From Chloroflexota bacterium (GTDB taxonomy: Bacteria; Chloroflexota; Anaerolineae; J036; Brachytrichaceae), in NCBI GenBank assembly GCA_025354985.1, contig JANXLU010000007.1, positions 36,653 through 100,652 on the forward strand: DNA of 64,000 nucleotides. The letters are read 5' to 3'. The notes under the pieces were generated by a model. The model did no database searches. It worked only from the letters and a program-made list of their open reading frames with translations, and was not told the DNA's origin. Of the stretch, positions 8,707 through 17,348 are shown piece after piece. The translations under genes and the position numbers were made by a program. Numbering within the stretch: the stretch's first letter is position 1; every line of letters starts with the position of its first letter.

Positions 8707-9438
8707 TCAGACGGCGCCCCAACCCGTTGGCACGGTGGGATTAACGAGTTGAACATCCTCGGATATGCGTGAGTGAGACACCGATTTGAGTGAATTTGAC
8801 AGCCATAGAAACATGTCGCCAAATCTGAGGTCGCGCAAGCGGAGGGGTGACCGTACTGCAATCTCAGAAAGTGTGCGGATATTTGCGCCGTCGACGCCAA
8901 CTGCAAAAAACGAAAATGCACGGCTTGACTCGCCAAACCGGACTTTTTCTATTGCACCTGAGACAATGTCACTTGGTTCTCCATCACTTATCAGAAATAT
9001 CCATGGACGGTAGTAAGGTGTTTCGGAAGCCCGATAATAGGATTTTCTTGTTTCCAATAGGCTAATTCCCAGTTCAATAGCTTCGCCCATTGGCGTATTG
9101 CTCCGTGCTGATAGCTCTGGAGCCATGAAGTGATCGGCCGTTTGGAAGTCACTTACGACTTCCACGGGCCCAAATCGAATCAGGCCGATTTCGACCCGCT
9201 TTGCAGCCAAGGTATCCTCTCTTAGGTCAGCAATGAATGTGTGGAGGCCCTCGTTAAGCTGGCGGATCGCTTCGCCCTTCATCGAGTCCGAAGTGTCTAC
9301 CAACAGCATGCAAGGGCAACGCGGCTCGGGGTTTACTGCAAATTCATCGACAAGGAACCTTGACAATGTGGGATGCCCGACAGAATTCTGTCCGCGATCT
9401 GAGCGATTACGCGAGCGAAATGGGTTAAAGTTGAACAT
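8707..9438 (-). CDS. vWA-domain protein (TerY/YegL type)
   Basis: 243-aa cytoplasmic von Willebrand factor A protein. The metal-ion-dependent adhesion site is intact as DTSDS at residues 48-52, followed by MKGEAIRQLNEGL and later FLISDGEPSD. It is the first gene of the TerY-P triad, where the vWA protein is thought to act as scaffold or sensor for kinase and phosphatase. I start at the ATG at 9438, which has GGAG 11 nt upstream; the frame extends to a TTG at 9462. It is divergent from the FHA regulator across a 200-bp AT-rich spacer. Confidence 0.85.
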   Translation of the reverse strand: MFNFNPFRSRNRSDRGQNSVGHPTLSRFLVDEFAVNPEPRCPCMLLVDTSDSMKGEAIRQLNEGLHTFIADLREDTLAAKRVEIGLIRFGPVEVVSDFQTADHFMAPELSARSNTPMGEAIELGISLLETRKSYYRASETPYYRPWIFLISDGEPSDIVSGAIEKVRFGESSRAFSFFAVGVDGANIRTLSEIAVRSPLRLRDLRFGDMFLWLSNSLKSVSHSRISEDVQLVNPTVPTGWGAV

Positions 9439-9521
9439 AAATAACTGCTGCTCCAATAACAAATTAGAAAAGATCCCTGCTTCCTGTTAAAAATTGTAGC
9501 ATTCTGAGATATAAAGTAGAG

Positions 9522-9537
9522 TCTAATGTTCATTAGA
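9522..9537. repeat. Inverted repeat, possible operator
   Basis: Perfect 7-bp arms TCTAATG and CATTAGA separated by TT. It is flanked by two TAGAGT copies (9517-9522, 9534-9539). It lies just upstream of the possible minus-strand -10, so it could be a repressor or activator site for the vWA-PP2C-kinase operon. Confidence 0.4.
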
Positions 9538-9563
9538 GTTTCTCTACGAGTTTTGCAGCAATT

Positions 9564-9587
9564 ATGAAAAATATCTATGAAAAATAT
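9564..9587. repeat. Tandem 11-bp direct repeats, possible winged-helix regulator site
   Basis: ATGAAAAATAT occurs at 9564-9574 and again at 9577-9587, a 13-bp period, 17 bp before the -35-like TTGCAA of the FHA/winged-helix gene. OmpR/PhoB-type winged helices bind tandem direct repeats upstream of -35, so autoregulation by the gene at 9639 is plausible but not shown. Confidence 0.4.
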
Positions 9588-9603
9588 GAAACACAAATAT
9601 TGG

Positions 9604-9632
9604 TTGCAAAATTCATAGATTACATATAGAAT
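9604..9632 (+). promoter_or_regulatory. Promoter candidate of the FHA/winged-helix regulator
   Basis: TTGCAA (9604-9609), a 17-bp spacer, then TAGAAT (9627-9632). A start 7 nt further on lands on the GTG at 9639, so the transcript would be leaderless. No Shine-Dalgarno sequence is present. Confidence 0.45.
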
Positions 9633-9638
9633 AGGCGT

Positions 9639-10367
9639 GTGTATCGCGGAGATCACAACACACCTGCCGTCCTACGGCCAAACTTGCCTAACTGTCTGTC
9701 GATTCCACTTTCAGCAGGGGCGACACATATTGGCCGGGCAGCATTTGGCGAAAACGACATTGCGATAGCACCAGACGACAGTCTCGCCTCGCGACAACAC
9801 GCAGTTTTGTATCTTCGAGATGATGCCTGGTTTCTGGAAGATATGAGCAGCAATGGAACCTATGTGAGTAATCAGCTTCTGAGCAATCGAGTGATTCAGT
9901 TGCATCAAGGAGACTCCATACGCATTGGTCGCACCTTTCACTATACGTTTTGGGATCTCGGTTCAACAGAAGACGCTATGGCAGGTTCGATCAATATGCG
10001 CACAAACGATAGCGCTCCAGTTGAACAACCATCGCACCAACCTGATGCGGCACCTCGCGACGGCATCTGGCTTGGCCCGAGCGGCGCCGTGTATCGCGAC
10101 GGCGTTATTGTGGCGGAATCTTTGTCGCCAACAGAACATCAGCTTCTAACATTCCTATCGGCCCGGCCGGGACAGCTTTGCGACTACGCGACCGTAAGCA
10201 AGGCAGTATGGGGCGATATTCGCGGATCGAGCAGCATGCACGAGCTCGTATTTAGACTGAGGCGAAAAATTGAAATCGATCCTTCGGCGCCCCGATATCT
10301 TATTATGCGTCCCAAACTTGGAGTCATATTCTTTCAGCGCGGGGAGCAGATTATGCTGGGCCGTTAA
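9639..10367 (+). CDS. FHA-domain transcriptional regulator with C-terminal OmpR-type winged helix
   Basis: 242-aa predicted DNA-binding protein. Residues about 24-96 form an FHA domain (IGRAAFG, SRQHAVLY, SSNGTYVSNQ), which reads phosphothreonine. A polar linker follows, then an OmpR/PhoB-type winged helix (about 150-236; LSPTEHQLLTFL, VSKAVWG, ELVFRLRRKIE). This couples a phosphopeptide reader directly to DNA binding. The GTG start follows the FHA frame and fits a leaderless promoter. The vWA-PP2C-kinase operon is divergent next door, so its natural input is likely that kinase or a protein it phosphorylates (inference). Direct repeats upstream suggest autoregulation. Confidence 0.87.
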   Translation: MYRGDHNTPAVLRPNLPNCLSIPLSAGATHIGRAAFGENDIAIAPDDSLASRQHAVLYLRDDAWFLEDMSSNGTYVSNQLLSNRVIQLHQGDSIRIGRTFHYTFWDLGSTEDAMAGSINMRTNDSAPVEQPSHQPDAAPRDGIWLGPSGAVYRDGVIVAESLSPTEHQLLTFLSARPGQLCDYATVSKAVWGDIRGSSSMHELVFRLRRKIEIDPSAPRYLIMRPKLGVIFFQRGEQIMLGR

Positions 10368-10386
10368 TCACTGATTGTTCCGCCAG

Positions 10387-10414
10387 TTGCCGCAAGGGCC
10401 TTTGCCGCTATGAT
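10387..10414 (+). promoter_or_regulatory. Promoter candidate of the ABC exporter
   Basis: TTGCCG (10387-10392), a 16-bp spacer, then TATGAT (10409-10414). The predicted start is 1-2 nt before the ATG at 10423, again giving an almost leaderless transcript. Confidence 0.4.
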
Positions 10415-10422
10415 CGACTCAT

Positions 10423-12306
10423 ATGCGAATAAGGCACGGACGACTTCCGGAAGAGAATGACTCAAACAGGACCTGGCAGAAACGCCTGGACGATATTCGA
10501 TCGAGTTTTGCCAATGTGCCGCGAGCACTTGGAATGGTGTGGCAGGCGCATCCGCTCGTATTTACCCTAACGGCGGTTGTGGCAATTTGTCAAGCCTTGT
10601 TGCCTGCGGGGCAGGCTTGGACCGGAAAATTAATTGTGGACGCGGTTGTGAATGCAATCGGAAAGTCAGGACCATTGGAAGGGTTTGCCGGGTTCGCTCT
10701 TGTAATTCAGCCGGCGGCTCCATTTTTATTTGCAGAATTTTTCTTGATAGCACTTGGCGCCGTTCTGGGGCAGGCGGACACACTTCTGGAACATATTTTG
10801 CACGCCCGCTTGAGCAACACCATCAACAACGCAATCATCCGCAAAGCGATGAGCCTTGATTTGCAGTACTTTGAGGATGCCAAGTTCTACGATAAATTGC
10901 AGAATGCGCGGCGTGAAGCCGACTTTCGTGCACTAAACATAATGACCACGGGATTCCAGATAATTAGAAACATCATTACGTTAGCCTCCTTTGCGGCATT
11001 GCTAATTGGCTTCAGTCCCTGGCTTACGGTTCTGCTTTTTGGCGCGACCGTTCCAGCGTTTCTGGCACAAATGCAGTTCAGCAATCTAAATTTCAAGCTC
11101 CTTAGCTGGCGTGCGCCAGAGGCCCGTCGCATGAATTACTTCGAGTATTTGCTGACAGTTGACAACTCAGCCAAGGAAGTGAAGCTGTTCGGATTGGGCG
11201 ATACACTTTTGAAGCGATACAACGCGTTGTTTCACAAATTCTATAAGGAGGATAGTCTTCTTGCACGACGTCGGAGCTTGATTAGTGTCGGATTTGGACT
11301 ACTTAGCTCGATGACCTTCTATGCGGCTTATGCCTGGATCATTTATCGCACGGTGCTGGCAACCATAACACTCGGCGACCTGACGTTGTATCTAAGTTTG
11401 TGCCGACAAGCACAGGGATTATTTAGTGGCCTTTTCTCAAATATCAATTCGCTGTATGAAAGTGGTTTGTTTATGTCGAATCTGTTTGGGTTTTTGGAGT
11501 TACAGCCACAAATTCAAACAGGAGGTACGCTGCGGAAGGTCCCTGAAAAAATGCGATTTGGACTTGAGTTTAGGAATGTGTCATTCAAGTATTTTGGCAA
11601 GGATGAGTTCGCGGTAAAGGACATCAATCTCAAAATTAAGGTGGGCGAAAAAATCGCGCTCGTGGGCCAAAATGGCGCCGGCAAAACGACCTTGATCAAA
11701 TTGTTAACACGGCTTTATGACCCGACAGAAGGTCAGATATTGCTTGATGGAATTGACTTGCGTGAATATGATGTGAATGAGTGGCGGGACCATATTGGGG
11801 TGATCTTTCAGGATTTTGTTCAATATCAAACCACGGTCAAAGAGAATATTGGTTTTGGACAGGTTAAGGAACTGGGCGATGAGGCGCGAATTCTGCATGC
11901 CAGTGAACAGGGCGGCGCGGATGAAGTGGCCGCCGACCTGCCCAAGCAATATGAAACCATGCTGGGACGATGGTTTGAGCGTGGAAGTGAGCTAAGTGGT
12001 GGTCAATGGCAAAAAGTGGCCCTGGCACGCGCATTTATGCGCGACGGATCGGTGCTTGTGTTGGATGAGCCAACTTCAGCATTGGATGCCGAGCGCGAAT
12101 ACGAAATTTTTCAGCGCTTTCGCGAACTTACTGCAGGCAAAATTGCTGTGCTGATCAGCCATCGATTTAGCACGGTGCGTATGGCGGATACGATTGTCGT
12201 ATTGGAACACGGTGCCATTACCGAGCTTGGGAGCCATGCTGCGCTCGTTGCACAAGGCGGAACTTATGCCAGGCTGTTCAACATGCAAGCAGAGGGTTAT
12301 AGATAG
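10423..12306 (+). CDS. ABC transporter, fused permease and ATPase (exporter half-transporter)
   Basis: 627-aa inner-membrane exporter half. About six membrane segments lie in residues 50-340, with an unusually long polar N-terminus of about 40 residues. The nucleotide-binding domain (about 365-620) has Walker A GQNGAGKTT (about 414-422), signature LSGGQWQKVALARAF (about 523) and Walker B VLVLDEPTSALD (about 544). It would work as a homodimer or with another half-transporter. The substrate is unknown; the fold is shared by lipid, peptide and drug exporters. It stands alone between the FHA regulator and the moeA fusion, with its own candidate promoter. Confidence 0.93.
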   Translation: MRIRHGRLPEENDSNRTWQKRLDDIRSSFANVPRALGMVWQAHPLVFTLTAVVAICQALLPAGQAWTGKLIVDAVVNAIGKSGPLEGFAGFALVIQPAAPFLFAEFFLIALGAVLGQADTLLEHILHARLSNTINNAIIRKAMSLDLQYFEDAKFYDKLQNARREADFRALNIMTTGFQIIRNIITLASFAALLIGFSPWLTVLLFGATVPAFLAQMQFSNLNFKLLSWRAPEARRMNYFEYLLTVDNSAKEVKLFGLGDTLLKRYNALFHKFYKEDSLLARRRSLISVGFGLLSSMTFYAAYAWIIYRTVLATITLGDLTLYLSLCRQAQGLFSGLFSNINSLYESGLFMSNLFGFLELQPQIQTGGTLRKVPEKMRFGLEFRNVSFKYFGKDEFAVKDINLKIKVGEKIALVGQNGAGKTTLIKLLTRLYDPTEGQILLDGIDLREYDVNEWRDHIGVIFQDFVQYQTTVKENIGFGQVKELGDEARILHASEQGGADEVAADLPKQYETMLGRWFERGSELSGGQWQKVALARAFMRDGSVLVLDEPTSALDAEREYEIFQRFRELTAGKIAVLISHRFSTVRMADTIVVLEHGAITELGSHAALVAQGGTYARLFNMQAEGYR

Positions 12307-12353
12307 AACCACCCCGGAACTGATGGTAACCACTGCGACTTGCGCTGAACCTT

Positions 12354-14288
12354 ATGCCGAAATTTCTAACTGACATTCCAAAGGATGAGGCGATTGCAGC
12401 ATGGGGTCGCGTGCTCTCCGACTGTGGCGTGCCGTTGGTATTGGGATCGGAACGCATTCCGCTATCGGCAGCGCTTCGGCGCGTGACTTCCTGCGGGATT
12501 TGGGCGAAAGTATCCAGCCCGAGCTACTTTGCAAGTGGGATGGATGGGTTTGCGGTCGACAGCGAACTGTCGGTTGGGGCCGCTGATACTGTGACAAAAA
12601 AGTTAACAATTGACGAAGATGCGTTTCACGTCGACACAGGTGATCCCATGCCAAGTGGAACGAACGCGGTTATACCCATTGAAAATGTTACGGTTGTTGA
12701 AGATTACATAGAAATTAATGCGGCCGTGCCGCCCTTGTTCCACGTAAGGTCGCTTGGCGAAGACGTCGTTATGGGCGAACTGGTCTTGTCCGCTTATCAC
12801 GAGATCCGGCCCCAGGACCTTGGTTTGTTGGCGGCAAGCGGTAATTATGAGGTGGACGTTGTGCGCCGACCAAGGGTCGCAATTATTCCAACCGGTACTG
12901 AGTTGGTGCCAATTGGTCAGCGACCGAACCCGGGCGAGATCATCGAATCAAATTCGCTCATGTTGGCCGGATTCGCGCACGATTGCGGTTGCGACGTCAC
13001 CTGTTGGGCAATTCAGCGCGACAGCTTACAAGAGTTGCGCAAGGCAGTTCAGGACGCCGGATATGGCCATGATTTGATCTTGGTAAACGCTGGAACTTCT
13101 CATGGCGACGAGGACTTTACGACCCAGGTAATCGCCGACCTTGGAAAGGTCGCAGTTCACGGGGTCGCGATTCGGCCTGGTCACCCAATAGTATTGGGCG
13201 CAATCACCATCTCGGATGATGGGCGCAATTGTGCAGTTGTTGGAATACCGGGTTATCCGGTTTCCGCTGCACTGGCATTTGAACTTTTTTGCAAGCCTCT
13301 TCTCGAAGGCTGGCAAAGGAGGACAGCTACCGCTCCCATTGAAGCAACTGCTGTATTAACACGTAAGGTGGTATCACCTGTTGGTGATGACGAATATGTC
13401 CGGGTATCACTTGGCCGGGTTGGGCGGCGTCTTTTGGCGACACCGCTTGCCGGAGGTGCTGCAGTTCAGCGCTCAATGGTTCGAGCGGATGGTGTGCTTG
13501 TTATTCCAAGGTTTTTAGAAGGCAAACATGCAGGTGATTCCGTAACCGTCACGTTGAGCAGTTCAATTGAGCGCATCAGCAATTCGATACTTGTAACTGG
13601 CAGCCACGATTTGACTCTTGATCTGCTTGCGACCGAGTTGCAATCTCGTGGCGCTAATAAAACCCTTACGGCCTCCCACGTCGGTAGCATGGGCGGGCTG
13701 TATGCCTTGAAACGTGATGAAGCGCATCTGGCAGGTTGTCACCTGTTGGACGAAGTAACCGGTCAATACAACGTCGCTGCCGTGGAAAAGATTCTGACGG
13801 GGTGTCATGTCAATGTTGTCGGTTTTGTAGGACGCATTCAGGGGCTGATTGTGCCGCGCGGAAACCCGAAATCCATCCTAAACTTGTCGGACCTTACCCG
13901 CAGGGATGTAGCTTTCATAAACCGTCAACGCGGCTCTGGGACCCGGGTCCTGCTGGATTATTTGTTGAGCAAAAATGGAATTTCTCCTCGGCAAATTCGC
14001 GGATACGATCGACAAGAATACACACATATGGGCGTGGCTGCGTTTGTTGCCAACAGAGCATGTGATTGCGGTTTAGGGGTGCTCTCGGCGGCGAACGCCC
14101 TAAGCCTCGACTTCGTACCATTGATGATCGAGCGATATGATCTTATTGTGCGGCGAGAACATTACGAAAGCGAACATTTGGCTGGCATGCTTGATCTTAT
14201 TCGGAGTCAATCATTTCGTACGATTATTGATGATTTGGGCGGCTACGATACGAACAGAATTGGGCACCTGGTTTATGAAAGTCAATAA
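12354..14288 (+). CDS. moeA: Molybdopterin molybdenumtransferase MoeA fused to a substrate-binding (PBP-like) domain
   Basis: 644-aa two-domain protein. Residues 1 to about 405 are MoeA-like, inserting molybdate into adenylated molybdopterin: SGMDGFAVDS, DTGDPMPSGTNAVIP, PTGTELVPIG, NAGTSHGDEDF and GIPGYPVSAALAF are all in order. From about 410 to the end is a periplasmic-binding-protein-like domain (VTGSHDLTLDLLATEL, NRQRGSGTRVLLDYLL) of the kind found in LysR-type or molybdate/tungstate-binding proteins. It has no signal peptide, so it probably senses or delivers a ligand in the cytoplasm. This fusion is known in several bacteria and archaea. No other molybdenum cofactor genes are in the window. 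Confidence 0.9.
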   Translation: MPKFLTDIPKDEAIAAWGRVLSDCGVPLVLGSERIPLSAALRRVTSCGIWAKVSSPSYFASGMDGFAVDSELSVGAADTVTKKLTIDEDAFHVDTGDPMPSGTNAVIPIENVTVVEDYIEINAAVPPLFHVRSLGEDVVMGELVLSAYHEIRPQDLGLLAASGNYEVDVVRRPRVAIIPTGTELVPIGQRPNPGEIIESNSLMLAGFAHDCGCDVTCWAIQRDSLQELRKAVQDAGYGHDLILVNAGTSHGDEDFTTQVIADLGKVAVHGVAIRPGHPIVLGAITISDDGRNCAVVGIPGYPVSAALAFELFCKPLLEGWQRRTATAPIEATAVLTRKVVSPVGDDEYVRVSLGRVGRRLLATPLAGGAAVQRSMVRADGVLVIPRFLEGKHAGDSVTVTLSSSIERISNSILVTGSHDLTLDLLATELQSRGANKTLTASHVGSMGGLYALKRDEAHLAGCHLLDEVTGQYNVAAVEKILTGCHVNVVGFVGRIQGLIVPRGNPKSILNLSDLTRRDVAFINRQRGSGTRVLLDYLLSKNGISPRQIRGYDRQEYTHMGVAAFVANRACDCGLGVLSAANALSLDFVPLMIERYDLIVRREHYESEHLAGMLDLIRSQSFRTIIDDLGGYDTNRIGHLVYESQ

Positions 14289-14308
14289 CAGTCAGACCCG
14301 CTGATTGG

Positions 14309-14314
14309 TATCAT
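14309..14314 (+). promoter_or_regulatory. -10-like hexamer before the lipoprotein gene
   Basis: TATCAT ends 7 nt before the ATG at 14322, again the spacing expected for a leaderless transcript. No convincing -35 is visible. Confidence 0.3.
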
Positions 14315-14321
14315 GGCCTGA

Positions 14322-16109
14322 ATGCGACGATCAGAATTGCGCACAATCAGCGGTGGTTTAATCGTCTTTTTTCTGGTGTTAGCATCATGCACGCGCGCAA
14401 TCACGGTTCCAACACTTACTCCTGCGCCGACGGTGGTTCCGACCGCAGACTCAGGTCAGAGACTTGCTGCGCGTGCTCCCGCGCTGCAGATTCCAGCCGT
14501 GGCGACCAGACTTGCGCAGATCGACGCAAACCTCAAAGTTCCTTTGCCAATTATTTCGTTGTTGCGCTTGGACGATATCCAGAGGTTGGCCCTGAATATC
14601 GCCGTGAGGGATGCCAAATTTACAGACAGTATTCGCAACAAGTTAACGCGTGAACCCCTGCGCAATGAGGTATTTTCAGTTAGTAAGTTGAAAGATGCCG
14701 ATTTGGCCGCGCCGCAACTAGAGCCTTGTCGCACCGTGACATGCTATCGCGTGGAGATGTATGAATATGCGTTTAATGCAACCACGATCGCAGTCGTCGA
14801 TGTTGTTCAAAACAGGGTGATTTCGGTCATCGTGCAGCCCGATACCCAGCCTGAGATACCTCCACACCTTGCAGATTTGGCTGTACAGATAGCAATTAAT
14901 TCTCCCGAGGTTAAGGAAGCGTTGGGCTTTAATCCGACCGAGGATAAGGCGGGAATGGCAAATGTAAAAACCGCGCTGAATGGATCGCGGTGTGAACGAT
15001 CCCGCCATCTTTGTGTTGCACCAACGTTTATCGTGGGAGGTCGCGCATTGTGGGCGATTGTTGACCTAACCGATGCGGCACTGGTTGGCGTGCGATGGAC
15101 GGATTTGGGTGAATCATCCAACAAGCGGTTAACGGAAAAATCCCTTCAAGATGACGTGGTGACTGAGCAATACTGCGAACACACAAATGTGGTTACCCGG
15201 GATGGTTGGACATTTAACTATATTTTGACCTTAAGCGACGGGATTCGCGTGAGCAACGCAAAATACAATGGCCAGCCGGTGATCAAGTCCTCTACACTTG
15301 TTGACTGGCATGTGAGCTACAGCACACGTGAAGGCTTTGGTTATAGTGATGCGGTTGGTTGTCCAACGTTTAGCAGCGCTGCGGTAATTGCATTCAATGG
15401 ACCGTATATCGAGGACATCAAATCAGGCGCTGAAGTGATAGGGTTTACCCTGGTTCAAGAATATCGGAGCAAAGGTTGGCCGCAGCCATGTAACTATAGT
15501 TATCAGCAACGGGACGAGTTCTATACTGATGGCAGATTCAGGATTGTTGCAACCAGCCTGGGACGCGGCTGCGGGAACGACGGCATGTATAGACCCGTCA
15601 CGAGAATTCAGCTTGCCGACACCACGCGGTTTTCGGAATGGTCGGGAACAGACTGGACATCGTGGACAAAAGAAGGGTGGCAACTTCAAAAAGCGGATAC
15701 AGCAATAAGTGCTGATGGATTGCAATATCGCGTGACGAACGAAGCGGGCAGGGGCTATTACATCATGCCAAATAGTGGGCAGCTTGGCGCCAACGAACGC
15801 GGTGATGCGGCCTATGTATATGTGACCGTCGATCACCCCGATAAGGAGGAAGGCACAACTGATTTGCTCACAATTGGCCCATGCTGTAACACTGACTATC
15901 ATCAAGGACCGGAGAAGTTTATTGAGCCCGCACCCGAGGCGTTGGGTGGCAGCCCAATTATTGTCTGGTACGTGGCTCAATTAAAGAATGATGATCGTCC
16001 GGGGAACCAATATTGCTGGGCGGATGCAGTGCCGGTTGCCGGCGTATATGTGCCGAAAGTCTGGCCCTGCAGTTCGGGTGCAATGTTTGTGCCGATTCCG
16101 CAACAGTAG
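14322..16109 (+). CDS. Exported lipoprotein of unknown function
   Basis: 595-aa protein with a lipoprotein signal: hydrophobic residues 12-21 and lipobox LASC, Cys23. A Pro/Thr-rich linker (VPTLTPAPTVVPT) follows, typical of surface lipoproteins in Chloroflexota. The mature part has paired Cys residues (EPCRTVTCYR, GSRCERSRHLC, GPCCNTD) that could form disulfides, and beta-rich stretches with many Trp and Tyr. I do not recognise a family. The next gene is also a membrane-anchored protein of unknown function with 17 bp between them, so the two may act together at the cell surface. Confidence 0.72.
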   Translation: MRRSELRTISGGLIVFFLVLASCTRAITVPTLTPAPTVVPTADSGQRLAARAPALQIPAVATRLAQIDANLKVPLPIISLLRLDDIQRLALNIAVRDAKFTDSIRNKLTREPLRNEVFSVSKLKDADLAAPQLEPCRTVTCYRVEMYEYAFNATTIAVVDVVQNRVISVIVQPDTQPEIPPHLADLAVQIAINSPEVKEALGFNPTEDKAGMANVKTALNGSRCERSRHLCVAPTFIVGGRALWAIVDLTDAALVGVRWTDLGESSNKRLTEKSLQDDVVTEQYCEHTNVVTRDGWTFNYILTLSDGIRVSNAKYNGQPVIKSSTLVDWHVSYSTREGFGYSDAVGCPTFSSAAVIAFNGPYIEDIKSGAEVIGFTLVQEYRSKGWPQPCNYSYQQRDEFYTDGRFRIVATSLGRGCGNDGMYRPVTRIQLADTTRFSEWSGTDWTSWTKEGWQLQKADTAISADGLQYRVTNEAGRGYYIMPNSGQLGANERGDAAYVYVTVDHPDKEEGTTDLLTIGPCCNTDYHQGPEKFIEPAPEALGGSPIIVWYVAQLKNDDRPGNQYCWADAVPVAGVYVPKVWPCSSGAMFVPIPQQ

Positions 16110-16126
16110 TATTTTGGCAGCGAACC

Positions 16127-17287
16127 ATGTCTAAGCGAAAGCGGGCAGCAGACCTGCCGGTTGTGGCAAAGCCGGCCGCCGTTGGAGCGCTACCCAAAGC
16201 CGACGTAAAGCCAACGAATGGCCCTGGCAAAGTACCGCGATTTGACACGCCCTCAAGACTGTCACGCAGAACTATCGTTGCAGCGGCCGCAGGTGTCGCA
16301 GCCTTGATTTTGGTAGTCACTGGATTGCTGGTAATCAAACGGGACACGGGTGGATTGCTGCCGCCATTGCCTTCTGCAACTGCAGCAACGAGCGCCAATA
16401 CACCCGTACCACCAGGTAGATTGGGCGGCGTTTATAACTGTCGAACAATACCCAAATTTGCCAAAGACTTGGGCTTTACTACCAGCGCACTTTTGGATAC
16501 AAGTGAAAGCACGCTCAACGTACGGGGACTTGTTTTGGTTGATCAAACTGGCGCAAGTGGACAACCAAGGACATATCAACACCCAAGTTGGGCGGATGCC
16601 GGATATCTCGGACCAATCGTAGGTGACCAGGCAAACAACATTTACGTGATTCCAGTTCCGCGCATTAATGTTTACGATAATCCAATTGGCAAGCAAAACC
16701 GTATATATAAGGTTGATGCAACAACGGGTCAAATGAGCGAGTTTTTGGAACTGCCACAGCCGAGACCATCCAATCAATCCAATCCGTATGGTGCACTCGG
16801 CCTGGCCTATGATTGTGAGACCAATGTCTTGTACGTTTCATCCATCGCAGGATCGAGCAGGACCGAAGAGTCTGGTCGAATTTATCGCGTAGACCTTGGT
16901 CAATCCAAGCCGGCAGTGTCAGACATTCTGCCAGACGTAGATGCGTTTGGCCTGGCTGTCGTTAACACGCCAACAGCGAAGAGACTTTTTTACGGTCGTA
17001 CGCGCTCAAGCGAGGTTTGGAGCGTGCAATTGACCCAGCGCGGCGAGTTTTTTGGAAAGCCGCGAAAAGAATTCAGCCTTTCAGGCGCATATGGTGATGG
17101 CGACGACAAGATTCGCCGAATCTCGATTGCCAGTAACAACGATATGCAGCTGCGAGGGATAGAATTTAGCTACAATCTCGTTGCCGCTCGCGATAAATCA
17201 GAGACGATATATACCTTCCGTTACAACTCAAAAAGCGATACCTGGGATTTTTTGAACGCCCAAACACAAGGAAAACTGCCGAGCTAA
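16127..17287 (+). CDS. Single-pass membrane protein with extracytoplasmic propeller-like domain
   Basis: 386 aa. A basic, Pro/Ala-rich cytoplasmic N-terminus of about 40 residues is followed by one membrane helix (about 46-68; VAALILVVTGLLVI) and a large outer domain. The outer domain has blade-like segments such as LGLAYDCETNVLYVSS and DAFGLAVVNTPTAKRLFYG, like NHL/SMP-30-type propellers. The frame extends back to 16013, inside the previous gene; I start at MSKRKRAADL (16127), since a basic start before the helix is sensible and avoids a 97-bp overlap. Function is unknown. Confidence 0.7.
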   Translation: MSKRKRAADLPVVAKPAAVGALPKADVKPTNGPGKVPRFDTPSRLSRRTIVAAAAGVAALILVVTGLLVIKRDTGGLLPPLPSATAATSANTPVPPGRLGGVYNCRTIPKFAKDLGFTTSALLDTSESTLNVRGLVLVDQTGASGQPRTYQHPSWADAGYLGPIVGDQANNIYVIPVPRINVYDNPIGKQNRIYKVDATTGQMSEFLELPQPRPSNQSNPYGALGLAYDCETNVLYVSSIAGSSRTEESGRIYRVDLGQSKPAVSDILPDVDAFGLAVVNTPTAKRLFYGRTRSSEVWSVQLTQRGEFFGKPRKEFSLSGAYGDGDDKIRRISIASNNDMQLRGIEFSYNLVAARDKSETIYTFRYNSKSDTWDFLNAQTQGKLPS

Positions 17288-17348
17288 AACCATCCGTTTC
17301 CGGCCGATTGCAACATTTTTCACAATCCTCGCATAGAATGAGGAACGC

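Larger units (their letters stand above)
9439..9638. promoter_or_regulatory. AT-rich divergent control region between the vWA triad and the FHA regulator
   Basis: Non-coding spacer, clearly more AT-rich than the genes. It holds a TCTAATG-TT-CATTAGA inverted repeat (9522-9537), two exact ATGAAAAATAT copies 13 bp apart (9564-9574 and 9577-9587), a forward promoter candidate (9604-9632), and on the minus strand a TACAAT hexamer (complement of 9493-9498) that could be the -10 of the triad. The layout suits shared control of kinase triad and regulator. Confidence 0.5.
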
